Shown here: in pieces, positions 1-11,800 of the stretch
How the letters are laid out: every line of letters begins with the position of its first letter
Numbering within the stretch: the stretch's first letter is position 1
Assembly (NCBI GenBank): GCA_030280995.1
Contig: JASXTE010000052.1
Span: 120,661-184,660, forward strand
Direction of reading: 5' to 3'
DNA: 64,000 nucleotides
DNA from: Hemileia vastatrix
Taxonomy: Eukaryota > Basidiomycota > Pucciniomycetes > Pucciniales > Zaghouaniaceae
Made by a program: the position numbers and the translations under genes
Notes under the pieces: generated by a model
Told to the model about the DNA's origin: nothing
The model's database searches: none
The model's input: the letters and a program-made list of their open reading frames with translations, nothing else

Positions 1-804
1 TTTTAAACTTTCTTTCTTAATCGCGTAAACAACATTTATGAAGATGATTAAACTAATGATGACTAATATAGTAAAAGATGATGATGGAAATTTGTCAACG
101 AGATGGAACAAGTCAGTCGGTCGATTGGATGGTTGAAGAATAAATCGATGAAAAAAAAGTCGAACAAATAAAAGGTGACATTGGATTAAGAGTTAAAACG
201 TCAAATGTCAACAACGATGATGATGATGATGATGATATCACCTTGATCCTTCAATCCTTTTCCTATTTCAGCATGAGTGTTATTTTGGTTCCTTTTTTTG
301 TGTGACTTAGTTGTTGCTTGTTGTTGGTTGATGGTTATCTTGTTGCGCGCCGACTCATTGATATTTTCACCTGGTTGAAATCATTTGTTACCTTGTACCA
401 GGTTGAAAGTTCTCCTCCGCGCTTTTCTTTCTCTCATACTTCTTAGTTAACAGCAAACCTTCCAACCAACCTGTCACACATATATACATTTAACATTTTA
501 TCATTTACAACCCACAAGTTACGAAAAATTTAATCTGTGCGAAGGAAGTTTTGTCAAAGAAAGAAAAGCTCAAGTTCAAAACTTTATTTGGTTTTAAAAA
601 CACCAACAACAACAGTAACTTCAATATCATTTACTGATGATAATATTCAATTTGATTTGAACAAGTTAACTTGATTCATTTGTATTTAGACAACATTCAA
701 GTGAACATCACATGTGAACAGAAGTAAATGTCAAATGAAATTTTCATCAAAACAATTCAATTAAATCAACACAATCAATTGAACATAATAATTAACTTCA
801 TTCA
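1..804. other. 5' flank of the ZP-protein gene, no gene seen
   Basis: A+T-rich non-coding sequence with a (GAT)n run near 216-236. The stretch just before 805 is rich in TTAAC/CAATT words and probably holds the 5' UTR and promoter of the ZP-domain gene. I see no clear TATA box or coding sequence. Confidence 0.5.
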
Positions 805-2927
805 ATGGCAATATTTAAGAAGCGATACAAGCAATTGTGTCAACCAAATCAACCAATGATTTCACCATCATCATCATCATCAGTTGATAAGTTAAGAAGA
901 ACAAGTGTTGCATCTTTGTGTCATCATATGTCATTGATATTAAATATTTTATGTATAATATTAATTAACACAAGAGTACATACAAATGCTGGACAAGTTA
1001 GTCATTCATTTGCATCATTTGATTCACCATTTTTACTACCAATTTCATCATCATATTCATCATTGACTTCATCAACATTTTCATCATCATTTTCATCACC
1101 AACTGTGACAGATGTTGACAAGAGCGATGACTTATTACCTGAGTCTCATCATCATCAAGGTAAATATAAAAATATAACAAAATTTCATCAAATGTTTTGA
1201 TATTCATTTTATTGATTTTATTCCTTTTTTCCTTTTAAATTGTCTTTCCTCATGTTAATCACCATGATCGATGACTAATGAATCCTTCAAATCATCCTAC
1301 ATTCGAACTACATTTGATTGATGGTCATTTCAACTGACAAAAATATCCAAATATGGTTATAATTGACAAACACAACAGTTGATTCAAATGTTCATTTAGT
1401 TAATATCGAATGTAATTCTGATAAAATGATAATTTCATTAAATTCAAATAATTTTAATGGTATGATTTATCCTAAAGGACTTTCTAAGAACAGTTCATGT
1501 ATGATTGAATACAATTCAGTTAATTCAGTGACATATTCACTTCCACTTCGATCATGCAACACAATGTCATCAGATGTGGTAAGTGTTTAACTAATTATCT
1601 TTAAGTTTGAACTAATTTTTTCATCAGTCATCAGGTCATTTGTTGCATTAAATGATAAAGTTGAAAAGTTGAATTAACTTTCAAATCTTCTTACCAACTT
1701 ACTTAACTTTCATTCTTTCTATCAAAGTATGAGCAACTTCCTGAACAGCTGACACTTAACAATATAGTAATCAATTGGTTGTAACTTCTTTCATGAAAAT
1801 CATCCAATTTTCCAATCGATTTATAAAACTTTTTGTCAAAAATTGATTCAATTGAATTTTTCATTTGACAGGAAGGAGGAATTGAATATTTCAATACAAT
1901 TGTCATTCAACCACATCGAAAGTTAGTAACTAATCAAGGTCGTGGTTATCATGTTCGATGTCGATATTCAACAACAACAGATCGTTCATCAATTCGTTCA
2001 ATTGATGATAAATTAAACATAACATTATTAGAATTAGTGCAAATGAAAAATTCATCATCATCATCACCATCATCACAATTACAAAGTGTTGTTTCATCAC
2101 CATCAATGCCATCATGTAATATGAAGATATCATTAGCATCTAAAGAAGATAATGATGATCATTTAATCAAATCAAATGCTGAAACAGTTAAAATTGGTGA
2201 CAAGTTAACATTATCAATTTCAATTGATGATCAAAAAGTTTACGGTATGAAAGTAACAAATTGTTTAGTACGTGATGGATTAAATTGGGGTGAACAACCA
2301 TTGGTTAATGATGCAGGTTGTCCAGTAGATGAAGAAATTATGGGTTCATTTAAATATTTACGTAATAAAACAATTGCAACAGTTACATTTCAAGCACATA
2401 AATTTCCTTACACTGGTTCTGTATATTATCAATGTAATGTACGATTATGTTTGAAAGAACAAAATGGATGTGAAGATATTCCACCCAATTGTTCATCAGA
2501 TAATTTGATAAGTTATCAAAGGCGTCGACGACAAACAACAACAACAAATGATGATGATGATGCAATATTTGCAAAAGTTCGACCAGAAGATTCTAAAGAT
2601 TTAAGTATTGAAGTATATTCTGGTTTGTATGTCAATGAAGATGAAGATGATTCAAGTAACATTGACTTTGGTTCATCGACTGCCAGTTTTCAAAAAGGTT
2701 CTACATCATCATCATCATCACCTAAAGTAGCATCTGCTGAAGAATTTTGTATTTCAATGAGAAAATTTGCCATTGGTGTTGCTATTGCATCACTTTTACT
2801 AGTTTTAGCAGTAATATTGTTGGTTGCTTTTATCCTTCAACGTCGAAAGCGACAAAAAAGTACATCATCAACTGCCTCATCAATTTACTCAGGTCCATAC
2901 TCTAATCGAGGATTCTCGCGTGATTGA
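805..2927 (+). CDS. Membrane-anchored zona pellucida (ZP) domain protein, cuticlin-like
   Basis: Three exons, 805-1159, 1379-1578 and 1872-2927, join in frame (phases 1 and 0; GT/AG borders) to give 536 residues. A hydrophobic segment near residues 42-54 could be a signal sequence, and a second Met at 42 is an alternative start. Exons 2-3 carry the ZP-N half (Cys at IECN, SCMIEY, RSCN and RCRY). The ZP-C half follows, with the diagnostic strings VTNCLVRDGLNWG and GCPVDEEIMG and the paired Cys of YYQCNVRLC. A tetrabasic furin-type site, RRRR, lies at 402-405, and one transmembrane helix at about 485-508 precedes a short tail. This is the standard layout of ZP proteins that are cleaved and polymerise in apical extracellular matrix. 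The ZP-C strings resemble insect cuticle ZP proteins (Piopio/dusky class), but I cannot assign an orthologue. The Ser-rich linkers come from TCA repeats. Confidence 0.88.
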
Positions 2928-3758
2928 TACATTCATCATCTTTTTCATCATCATCATCATTAATTTATATTTATTTTATCATTCTTAAGAAGATGTCAAT
3001 CGATTGTCATCAAGTTGATTCATACATCAATTAACTACATGAGGAAACATCTTGTACCTTCATTACAAATGACATTTTTTTCTTCCTAATTAACTAACTT
3101 ATTGATCTGTTCTGTTTTTTTCTTCGATCACTTATCGAGTTCTAAGAATCATTAATTGATTCATTAATTTATTATATAAAACTAATAATAATTCTGTTAA
3201 TTCTCAAATTTATGAGATTTATCAGCCCTTCAACAGTTTTACTGTGAAAAGTAAACTAATGGCAGCTAAGGATAAATGATAATTGATGATGATGATAATG
3301 ATTTTCATTCTCTTTTCATTTGTCTACATTACATTTTTTTCACTTCAATAAACTGTAGATGGTGTTAAGAAGTTACCATGATTTGTATTGTTTATGTATC
3401 CAAATGTAATATCAATTGTAACCAAATTACAGGTGAGTGAAATTGTGTCACACAGTGTTAACATTGAAATGTCAATGTCATGCTGTTTCTTCAGTTCAAT
3501 GTGACACCAAGTTAATCCAACCATATGATGATAATCTTCATCCCAAAGGACATTTTCACTTGAGGGAATTGACTCATTTTTTCGCTGTAGAATTTAGAAA
3601 CAAAGTATACAATTCATCAGAGTAAATAGTAAGAGAGATGGTGTTTGTATCGCTTTAACCCAAACCGACTCCACCTCGAAACCAAGATTGACGTTTATTT
3701 CTGATTGTGGTGTATCTAATGAAAGTACAAGTATTCAATTAAAATCAAGAAGAAAAAA
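2928..3758. other. Intergenic region and 3' UTR, no gene seen
   Basis: A+T-rich sequence after the ZP gene, with an AATAAA near 3346 as a likely polyadenylation signal. A 62-codon open frame at 3437-3625 has no recognisable domain and sits in unremarkable sequence, so I do not annotate it. Confidence 0.45.
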
Positions 3759-4217
3759 ATGTCAGCTGATTCAAATTCATTACTTAATTCAACAACATTG
3801 AAAAGTACAGCTTGGAAAAATGCATCATTTGAAGCTCGAAGGCGAGTTATTGAATACTTTCGAAGGAAGAAACAAGGATTGTTAAGATACACTGGTTATG
3901 AATATGCTGAAAGTATCAGTTATCGTTCACCAGAAATTGCCACCATATTAGGTGATTGTCGAATGCCTTGTCTCATTGATTTTTCATTACGTAAAGAAAT
4001 TACCAACATCACTAAAGAAACATTCGATCAAACTATTGATAAAAATGTCAAACAAATTGAAATTGAAACATCATTTGATAAAACAACTTGCCAACAACAT
4101 CCAATTGGATGGCCAATTGGATTGGTAGAAAGAAACATGTCTATTTGGTTAATTTTACTTATCTTTTTTGTTGGATGTGGTCAATTTTGTCTGTTAATTT
4201 TAAACCATAAATGTTGA
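3759..4217 (+). CDS. Unrecognised 152-aa protein with a C-terminal membrane helix
   Basis: An uninterrupted frame of 152 codons starts at an ATG preceded by an A-rich leader (AAGAAAAAAATG). Its codon use matches the neighbouring genes. The N-terminal half is basic and probably helical (FEARRRVIEYFRRKKQG near residue 25), followed by a Cys-containing stretch (GDCRMPC near 65). One strongly hydrophobic segment lies at about 128-148 with only four residues after it. This predicts a tail-anchored or type II single-pass membrane protein with its bulk in the cytosol or matrix. I do not recognise the family. It lies 138 bp upstream of the RPC5-like gene on the same strand. The absence of low-complexity sequence argues that it is a real conserved gene. 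Confidence 0.6.
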   Translation: MSADSNSLLNSTTLKSTAWKNASFEARRRVIEYFRRKKQGLLRYTGYEYAESISYRSPEIATILGDCRMPCLIDFSLRKEITNITKETFDQTIDKNVKQIEIETSFDKTTCQQHPIGWPIGLVERNMSIWLILLIFFVGCGQFCLLILNHKC

Positions 4218-4355
4218 TACAGTAAAATTTTAAACGTTAACGAATATCAAAGAGAAGAAACAATCAAATTCCTTTTTAAATTACATCTCTTTGCCAATAA
4301 ATCAGATGTCAGCACAATCGTTTTGGTAAAAAAAAAATTATACCTTAATATACAA

Positions 4356-4989
4356 ATGCACATGGATGATCCTGTTGTTGAAGAGGTAAGTTTTTTTCTT
4401 TTTGAATTATAATATCAATTAATTCAATTATTTTATTTCATTTGTTACAGTATAAAGTCTACCTTAGACCAAGTGCATCTGTTGAGTTATTTCGTTTGCC
4501 AAGTCATTACATGAAAAATCTATCGCTGAAGTACGACATAAAGCAAATAATAAAATAATTGAAATAGAAACTTATCATCGTAAACCTGAAGAAATACATA
4601 CTTATAAATCTAGAATTGTTTCTGGGCAAAATGTTTTAGCTGTTGCATCTGTTAATTCTGATCAAAGTATATATTTAACACGTATAAGTGATGCATATGA
4701 ATTTAAACCATTAATACAAAGAAATTCAAGTGTAAAATCAACTGCTACATCAACTAACAATAAAATATCTAAAGCTGATGGTAGTGCAAGTGAAGATGAT
4801 GAAAAAGTTACAGCTATTACAATGAGATTTGCAACTGTTAATGAAGATGAAAAGCGTCGTCAACGTGAAGCATCTTATGCATATATGATGGAAAAATCAG
4901 AAGCAGAAGAATGGCGTCATTATGAATTTGTTACAAGTGATAGTGAACGTGGTCAAGATGTTCGAAAGCAAATGTCAACATTTTTGTAA
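4356..4989 (+). CDS. RNA polymerase III subunit RPC5 (POLR3E/Rpc37-like), frame broken once
   Basis: Exon 1 (4356-4385, MHMDDPVVEE) splices in phase 0 to 4451-4989. After about 20 codons the frame must move to reach the rest of the protein. The second part reads SLHEKSIAEV, then HRKPEEIHTY and ITMRFATVNEDEKRR, and ends EWRHYEFVTSDSE near the stop. This matches the conserved N-terminal region shared by metazoan RPC5 and yeast Rpc37, which dimerises with RPC4 and acts in Pol III initiation and termination. The shift falls at a five-A run (4514-4518). One more A would give a continuous frame of about 189 residues. That is much shorter than human RPC5 (about 700 aa) and close to the conserved core alone. 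AATAAA lies directly after the stop (4992-4997). The family call is good. Whether the break is an assembly error or a real mutation is open. Confidence 0.72.
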
Positions 4990-5255
4990 AGAATAAATAA
5001 AAATAAATAAATTTTCTTCATATATACAAATTATCTACATGTGTAATCTATGTTGAATTTGTGCCATGTGTATGCGTATGTAATTTCTTTGTCAAGTTGC
5101 AAGCTCAGTGGCGTCCTCACACTGTGACACGTTGCTTAGTGCAAAATTCTTTATAAAGCCGCTCCTCTACACTTCCCTTTCTCTCCTTTCACTCAATTTG
5201 TCTTGTCTACATTATTTCCTACCATCAACGGCCAGGACATTGTCATCTCCTCACC

Positions 5256-7553
5256 ATGACATCTTACGCAATAAAAGTTCTTTCTTCCTTAATTATTACC
5301 TTTTGTATTTATACCATATGTATGAATAAGGTAATTTGTGACGAAGTGACCAAGGAAGATAACGTATGGGTTCTCACCAATGACAATTTTGACTCTGTTC
5401 TCGCTGACAACAAATTCGTTCTCGTTGAGTTTTGTAAGCATTGACATTTGATATTTATGTTAAATACTTAAATTTCATCCTATGATATCATAATTATTTC
5501 ATACCATTTATTTAATTGATCATATATCATTCATTCATTGATTAAACCATTTTATTTTTCATATACAGACGCTCCATGGTGTGGACATTGTAAAGCCCTT
5601 GCCCCTGAATATGCTAAGGCTGCCACTCAATTGGCTGATGATAAGTCTGATGTTGTCCTGGCCAAAGTTGATGCTACTCGTGAACAAGAATTAGCTGAAA
5701 AATTCAATATTCGAGGATATCCAACAATCAAATTTTTCCGATCAGGAGTTGCAGTTGAATATAATGGTGGTAGATCTTCTGAAGATATCCTTAAATGGAT
5801 TAACAAAAAAACTGGTCCACCAGCTAAAACTCTAGCATCTGCTGATGAAGCTAAAACCTTCAAGGATTCTGCCAAAGTGGTTGTTGTTGGTTATTTCTCT
5901 GATGTTGAATCAACTCAAGCTAAAGCTTATTTAGAAGCTGCAGCTCAGAATGATGAATATCCATATGGTATAACATCTGATTCTTCCGTTGCATCTGAAT
6001 TAGGCATTGATGCTGAAGGTGTTGTATTATTCAAAACTTTCGATGATGGCAAGAATGTTCTTGAAGGTGAAATTACTGTTGATTCAGTACGTAAATTTGT
6101 CCAATCAAATTCTCTGCCTATTGTCGTTGAATTCAGCCATGAAACTGCACAAAAAATCTTTGGTGGTGAAATTAAAGCTCATAACTTGCTATTCATTTCT
6201 AAACAAGATCCTAACTATGATTCTATCATCGAACAATTCAAATCAGTTGCTAAAGAATTCAGAGATCGAGTACTTTTCGTCTCAATTGACACTGAAGTTG
6301 AAGATCATGAACGAATTATGGAATACTTTGGTCTGAAGAAATCTGATGAACCACAATTGCGATTTATCAAATTGGAAGAAGAAATGACCAAATTCAAGCC
6401 TGAAACCAAAGACTTGACCTATGATAATATCAAAGACTTTGTTCAAAAAGTTCTGGATGGTAAACTCAGGGTATGTTTACTTGTGTATCAATTTAACATT
6501 AGTACTGATAATTTGTATTTTTTTTCTTTTATCTTATTTAATTTTACAGGAACATTTACTTTCACAAGAATTGCCTGAAGATTGGGACAAAAATCCAGTT
6601 AAAGTTCTTGTCAGCACTAACTTTGATTCAGTTGCACTTGATAAATCGAAGGATGTCCTTGTTGAATTCTACGCTCCATGGTGTGGGCATTGTAAACAGG
6701 TGAGTAAATCATCATCTCTATTAACTAACGACTTCTGTTCATCAATCATTATTATGTGTGTCAGTAGGGGAATTGTTTTTTTTTTGTTTTGTTTTCACCT
6801 TGTTTAACATATACCTGTACTAATTATTCTTTTTGAATGAATGTTTTTATAGTTGGAACCAATTTATGACAAATTGGGTGAAAAATACAAAGACAGTGCT
6901 GATGTCGTCATTGCTAAAATGGACGCAACTACTAATGAACTTGCACACACTAAAGTCAACTCATTCCCTACAATCAAGTTATTCAAAAAGAATACTAATC
7001 AGGTAATTGAATACAATGGTGAACGTACACTCGAAGGATTGGACAAGTTCTTGTCAACTGGTGGTGAATATGGTCGAGCTGCTCCTGATCAGGTAATGAA
7101 TTTTTAAACTACCATATTAACACTTGTTTTTTTTGTCTGTTCTTTCTTTATTTTGGCTTTGCATGTGTCCAAATTTTCCTACGATATTATACTCCCACTT
7201 CCTTTACCTCAATATCCTGTCCAAACAAAAACACACGTCATTTCCTGTCGCATTAGGTGGTTGATTATAATGGGGAACGGACATTGGAAGGTTTTTCTCA
7301 ATTCATTGACTCTCTCGGTGAAACTGGTGCTAGTCCTAAACTCGAGGTTAGCACATTTAACTTTCTAAATATCTTAGTAACTAATCACCTTGTCCTATTA
7401 GAACTGTTGAGAAATTATTCCTTTTTTTCTTTTTTTTCTTTTTTTCCTCTGTAAAGATGAAAATACTAACTTTTTTACTTTCCTTTGTCACAGGAAACCG
7501 ATGAGGAGGAACTCGGAGGGGATCATCCTGACGCTGTCAAGGATGAATTGTAA
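5256..7553 (+). CDS. Protein disulfide isomerase (PDIA1/P4HB type), KDEL-retained, two predicted isoforms
   Basis: Exons 5256-5433, 5569-6470, 6550-6699, 6853-7092 and 7494-7553 give 509 residues, normal for the family. Residues 1-30 form a signal peptide. The a domain carries APWCGHC with the active site at 64-67. Redox-inactive b and b' domains fill to about 350. The a' domain carries the second APWCGHC (active site 405-408), and an acidic tail ends in KDEL for ER retrieval. The enzyme makes and shuffles disulfides in the ER, and the family also serves as the beta subunit of prolyl 4-hydroxylase. The segment 7003-7092 is mirrored by a second 90-nt exon at 7257-7346 (see separate entry), so two equal-length isoforms differing at residues 461-490 are expected. 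Polyadenylation signal AATAAA at 7671-7676. Confidence 0.95.
7003..7346 (+). other. Duplicated 90-nt alternative coding segment in the PDI gene
   Basis: Copy 1 (7003-7092) begins [13 protein letters not shown] and copy 2 (7257-7346) begins [13 protein letters not shown]. Each is exactly 30 codons and phase 0 at both ends. Copy 1 has no acceptor of its own: it extends the exon that starts at 6853, and a donor (CAG|GTAATT) sits at its left edge. Copy 2 has an AG acceptor at 7255-7256. Both copy-1 donors lie in the same ten bases, ATCAGGTAAT. Use of the donor at 7003 joined to copy 2, or of the donor at 7093 joined to 7494, gives two 509-aa proteins with different last helices of the a' domain. 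Inclusion of both copies would give 539 aa, also in frame. Confidence 0.8.
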
Positions 7554-7834
7554 ACACTTGCATTCATTTAGCTGCAATTTTTTCCAATCTCACGTCAATC
7601 GTTCCCTTGATTAAAACTTTTGATTGTCTTTAACATTTTTTCTCTCTCCGGAAATACATAAAATGGACATAATAAAAGTTTCTTCCTTGATAATTTTTTT
7701 TTCATTTAATTTACTCGGCAAACAATTGACAACAAGTCAGTTTTATAGGCTAAGATTTATTAATTCTAACCAACTCAGTTGTTCCGAAAGTACAGGATTT
7801 ACTCATATTGAACCATCGTTATAGTTGTCACCAA

Positions 7835-8227
7835 TTACCAATGGTATTTGACATTTTTGTGATGCTTGTGATGACCCCAATGAGCAAGATAAAAGATTAC
7901 AGTTGTAGCAGCCAGTACATGCCAGAAAAAGGTACCTGCAGTTGATTTAGTAGGCATGGTAAATTTAGTAAAGTATCGATATTCAGCACGACTGAAGGCT
8001 TGAAAGAATGCAAATGGACTCTTCTCACGTCGTCCAATCCATTTGGGTAAATCAGCTAATCGAACTTCACCGAGTGGAGTATCTTTTGGTCCATAATATC
8101 GATCAGGACAATAAGGACCATGTACACGTCGATCATAACCAGGAGGATAAAGGCCAAGACCAAGTTTTTCAAAGAAATTCTTACCACTTTTAGCACTTCC
8201 TTCCCATGTAGGTACGTTATTGGCCAT
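7835..8227 (-). CDS. Mitochondrial ATP synthase subunit f
   Basis: A single-exon frame of 130 codons. The motifs VHGPYCPDRYYGPKDTPLGEV, LPKWIGRR, AFSRAEYRY and the final HHKHHKNVKYHW follow the subunit f pattern of animals (VHGPYDPxRYYGxxDTPxxxVKLxELPxWLxRR ... NYKYH). It is a peripheral-stalk-side component of the Fo membrane sector in the inner mitochondrial membrane, with one helix here at about residues 100-118. At 130 aa it is longer than typical animal homologues because of extra residues at the N terminus (WEGSAKSGKNFFEKLG), possibly part of an import signal. A minus-strand polyadenylation signal (TTTATT on the plus strand) is present near 7757-7762. The gene is head-to-head with DAD1. 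Confidence 0.92.
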   Translation of the reverse strand: MANNVPTWEGSAKSGKNFFEKLGLGLYPPGYDRRVHGPYCPDRYYGPKDTPLGEVRLADLPKWIGRREKSPFAFFQAFSRAEYRYFTKFTMPTKSTAGTFFWHVLAATTVIFYLAHWGHHKHHKNVKYHW

Positions 8228-8492
8228 AGTTAATGGTTAACAATTGACACTTGATTCAAAAAATCTCAATCAACAATGGAAAGGACAAATGGTAATAACA
8301 GAGGACACACAAGTCTTCTTATCCTTTAACCGAATGTTAGATGGAACTACTGATGTTAAGCAAAAGTAACACCATCTATCGAATCAATCGATGTCGTCAT
8401 TTTAGTCGGTGAAGTGCATTTTCTTGTCGGCTTTATTTTAACCAGCTGACCATTTCTTATCTTCAACGTGTAAATTCCTACTCAATTTAACC
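8228..8492. promoter_or_regulatory. Bidirectional promoter between ATP synthase f and DAD1
   Basis: A 265-bp gap separates two divergent start codons of housekeeping genes, so both 5' UTRs and both promoters must lie here. It contains CATCTATCG (8373-8381) and ACCAGCTG (8441-8448). Both words recur in the other head-to-head housekeeping promoter of this window, at 33.4 kb. Promoter function is inferred from geometry; the words are seen directly. Confidence 0.6.
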
Positions 8493-8831
8493 ATGGCATC
8501 ATTTATAACTGTTCTCAAACAATTCTACAATGATTATACTAATACTACACCTAAAAAAATCAAACTAATTGATGCTTACCTTTTCTATATTTTGCTTACT
8601 GGAGTAATACAATTTGTATACTGTTGCCTTGTTGGCACATATCCATTCAATTCATTCCTATCTGGATTTATTTCAACTGTTGCATCATTTGTCTTAGCTA
8701 CATCTTTACGTATTCAAGTAAATCCTGAAAATAAAAGTGTATTTGGTACATTGACACCTGAACGAGCATTTGCTGATTTTATCTTTGCTCATGTAATTCT
8801 TCACCTTGTGGTAGTCAATTTCATTGGTTAA
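8493..8831 (+). CDS. DAD1: DAD1, oligosaccharyltransferase subunit
   Basis: A single-exon frame of 112 residues, the usual DAD1 length (113 in human). The sequence shows the family pattern: a cytosolic N terminus ([20 protein letters not shown]), three hydrophobic helices, the conserved [20 protein letters not shown] block, and the closing [27 protein letters not shown] helix with a terminal Gly. DAD1 is an integral ER-membrane subunit of the oligosaccharyltransferase complex that performs N-glycosylation. Its loss triggers apoptosis in mammalian cells, hence the name. AATAAA lies at 8864-8869, about 33 bp after the stop. No anomaly seen. Confidence 0.96.
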   Translation: MASFITVLKQFYNDYTNTTPKKIKLIDAYLFYILLTGVIQFVYCCLVGTYPFNSFLSGFISTVASFVLATSLRIQVNPENKSVFGTLTPERAFADFIFAHVILHLVVVNFIG

Positions 8832-11800
8832 TTAATGTCAACTTTTGAATTTTCTTATGGAAAAATAAAACAAAAATATTTAACAAATTCAACTAATTCT
8901 TCATTTCTATTTTTTTTGTCAGTATTCACCTTGATTTGGCAATAAATTTGACTTGATTTTGAGTAACTAAGAAATGTTAATTTGTTTAAACAAAAACAAT
9001 GATTTGCTTCGAGTTCGATGAAGATTTCAATAGAACGAGATTATTTCTTCAATCATCAGTTGTTATCGTAAGAAAGAAGAAGAAAAAAAATATTACCTTT
9101 TATCTACTGTGCCCTGGAAATCACTAATAATAGCCGGTAAATATCATGATTTAGTAAAATGTAAATGAAAAATTAGGTCGAAACAATTGTTGCTCGTTAT
9201 TTGGTTGTCAGGTATACATTTGGTAAGTAGTAATTTAATAGAAAAGAAAAAATAAAGAAAAATATATTTCATAAACAACATGCGATTACAATAGTGATTA
9301 CAATAGTAATCTGGTTTGTGTGATATCTATTGATCAAAATTGTTCATCAATAAACTTGAGTTTTGTTTGAAAGTTAAGTTTGAAAGAGTAGAAAGTACAA
9401 GTATTATCATTATTTGTTAATTGGCAGCAAAATTGATGAGAGTAAATACAAAATGAATGTTTTTATCCAACAAAATGATCTATAAGTTGGTTGCCATGTC
9501 AATGAAATAAGTTAACTTTAACTTAAAGTTAACAACTATGCATATTAAGTAAAAAAGAAAGAACAATTTATACTTGTGAGTGAATGTTAATGTTGTCATT
9601 TAGTTCAAAGGTTCGCCCAAATGACATAAATGGCATGCGACCTGGTTGCTTGTAATGATAATTACCATTAGCCATTGGTCAAAAGCCAATGGTCGTTAGA
9701 CATAGACATTCAAATTTAGATCAATTAGTTGAATGTAATTCAATTGACGTGCTTCAAACTCATTCACCCTTGATAAAAGTTAATTCTTTACAAAGAACTT
9801 TCATGCCACGTGTGTCTTTATGATTTACCGGAAGAAAGAGATGACTAATGATGTTAACTGATGATCATGGTCACTAGACTCATCTAAATGAATCCATGTT
9901 TAACCTTGGACAAGGACAAACAGACAGTAAAGAGTTACAATTAGAGAAAAAAGTAAGATGAAGATAATTGTAAGTTTAACAATAAAGTTGTTTACTTTAT
10001 GTAAGTTATGAAGTTATCAAGTGAACTCCTAAACAGTCAATTAAATTATACACACCTTAATTTTTAAACTCTTCTACAATTTGATTCGGTTGATGGAAAG
10101 GACTAAGTTTAACTCTTGATATGAAAGATGAAAAATTTGTTGACACACCTGAATGAGTGAATTTGAGGTTAAAAATGGTAAATTTGTAAACTTCTTCAAT
10201 ATATATTAAGAAGAAGGAAAAAATGTTAAAGTTAAATTCTTATGTAATGTCCAGTTTGTTGACTGTTGAACCTGATGTGACAAAACACTTGAATGATTTT
10301 TCTTCATCTTCAAGTTGTTCCTGTCGTTAAAAAATAGACCAAGAAAATGTAAACTGTTCTTTGCAAAGAACACTTTGACTCTGTACAATTCAACCAATTA
10401 CTAAATGTCACTCTGTGTGTGTGGTTATTGTTGTTGAACTTGTTAAACAAATTGTTGTTTGCTGTTTACAAGAAGAATTTTTCTTTCTTTCTTCCTTTGT
10501 CCTTTTTGGACAAAGTGACAAAAATTATCCATGGCCACGCTTATATTTAAGGAAGAAAAAATGTTTAAAGATTTTTACTCAACAACTCTTTTCCGGAAAC
10601 AACTTTGACTGACGGAAAAGAAGAAAAAAAAACTTTGAAGAAGGAAGTTGAAAGATGACAAAATTTCTATACAAAAGTTATATAAAGAAGTAAAATGATG
10701 AAGATGAAGAATAGAATATAATAAACAAATATTATCCACAGGTAAGTTCATTGGATACAATTTGATTGTTATTGTTGACCAAGAGTGCAAAAAACTTATC
10801 ACTTGTCAGGTGGTCAAGTTGGACAAAAAGTTTTCATAACAACTGGTATATTATTTGCACAGTGTGTACATTAAAGATTGAAGATTGTTTATTTCTTCAA
10901 TGATATAAAAAAAAAAAAAAAGATTCACCATTACTCAGTGAATCGAGGAAAAAAAAATAATATTTATACATGAACAGATTGTAACCATCACACAACGTCT
11001 TCACTTTTGATAAGTTCTTTCTTTGTTGAAAGAACCAACAGACCATTGACAACAATGGTCAATGATGTTGAATATATCATTTGATGTGATGAAGAATGAT
11101 GATTCACTCTACTGAGAAAAACTATTAACAATTTTAACTTTATACTTAATGTATATTGTAATCGACGCGTATCAATTGACTGATGACATTTTTAACTACA
11201 CAAAAAATAGAAAAAGATGAAAACTGATTAACAAGTGTTACGCTTTACTTTATCAATTGATTCACTGTAAATCAGTCTAATGGAAGGATGAAGATGATGT
11301 TAAAGATGAAAAAAATAGAGAGAAAATCATCGCTGACCATGTTAACACAGGTCACTGACCAGTAACAAAAGCAAGAAAAAAGAATAATTAATGATGGACA
11401 CGAGCGATGCAATGCGAACCAACCCAAGTGGGAAATTCTTATTCTTCTTACTTTTTTTTTGATAAAAGAGTAAATTTTTGGGATGAAAAAAATAAAGTTA
11501 AAAATGTTACACAAAGTAAAATGATTAAATGATTGGCAAGAGTGATGATGGTCAACTGTGATGATGATGATGATGATGATGATGATGTTAATCGTCACTC
11601 ATGAGTCACAGTCACACTTCAACATTGTTCACCAGATGATGTCATCATGTTGAATGAACAATCATCACTCTTTGTGAAATATATTGAAATGTCAACAAGG
11701 TAAAAATGAACACATTCAGTTGAATTGTCGTCAATTGATCATCAATTGAAAATACGTGCAACATGCAAATACAACTCAATATAAACTAATATAAACTAAT

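Noticed and set aside
3437..3625. 62-codon open frame between the ZP gene and the 152-aa gene
   Set aside because: It lacks a proper ATG at its left end, has no domain or signal, and lies in typical intergenic sequence.
5108..5329. Open frame overlapping the PDI start
   Set aside because: It is out of frame with the clear PDI signal peptide and overlaps its 5' UTR; a shadow of the real gene.
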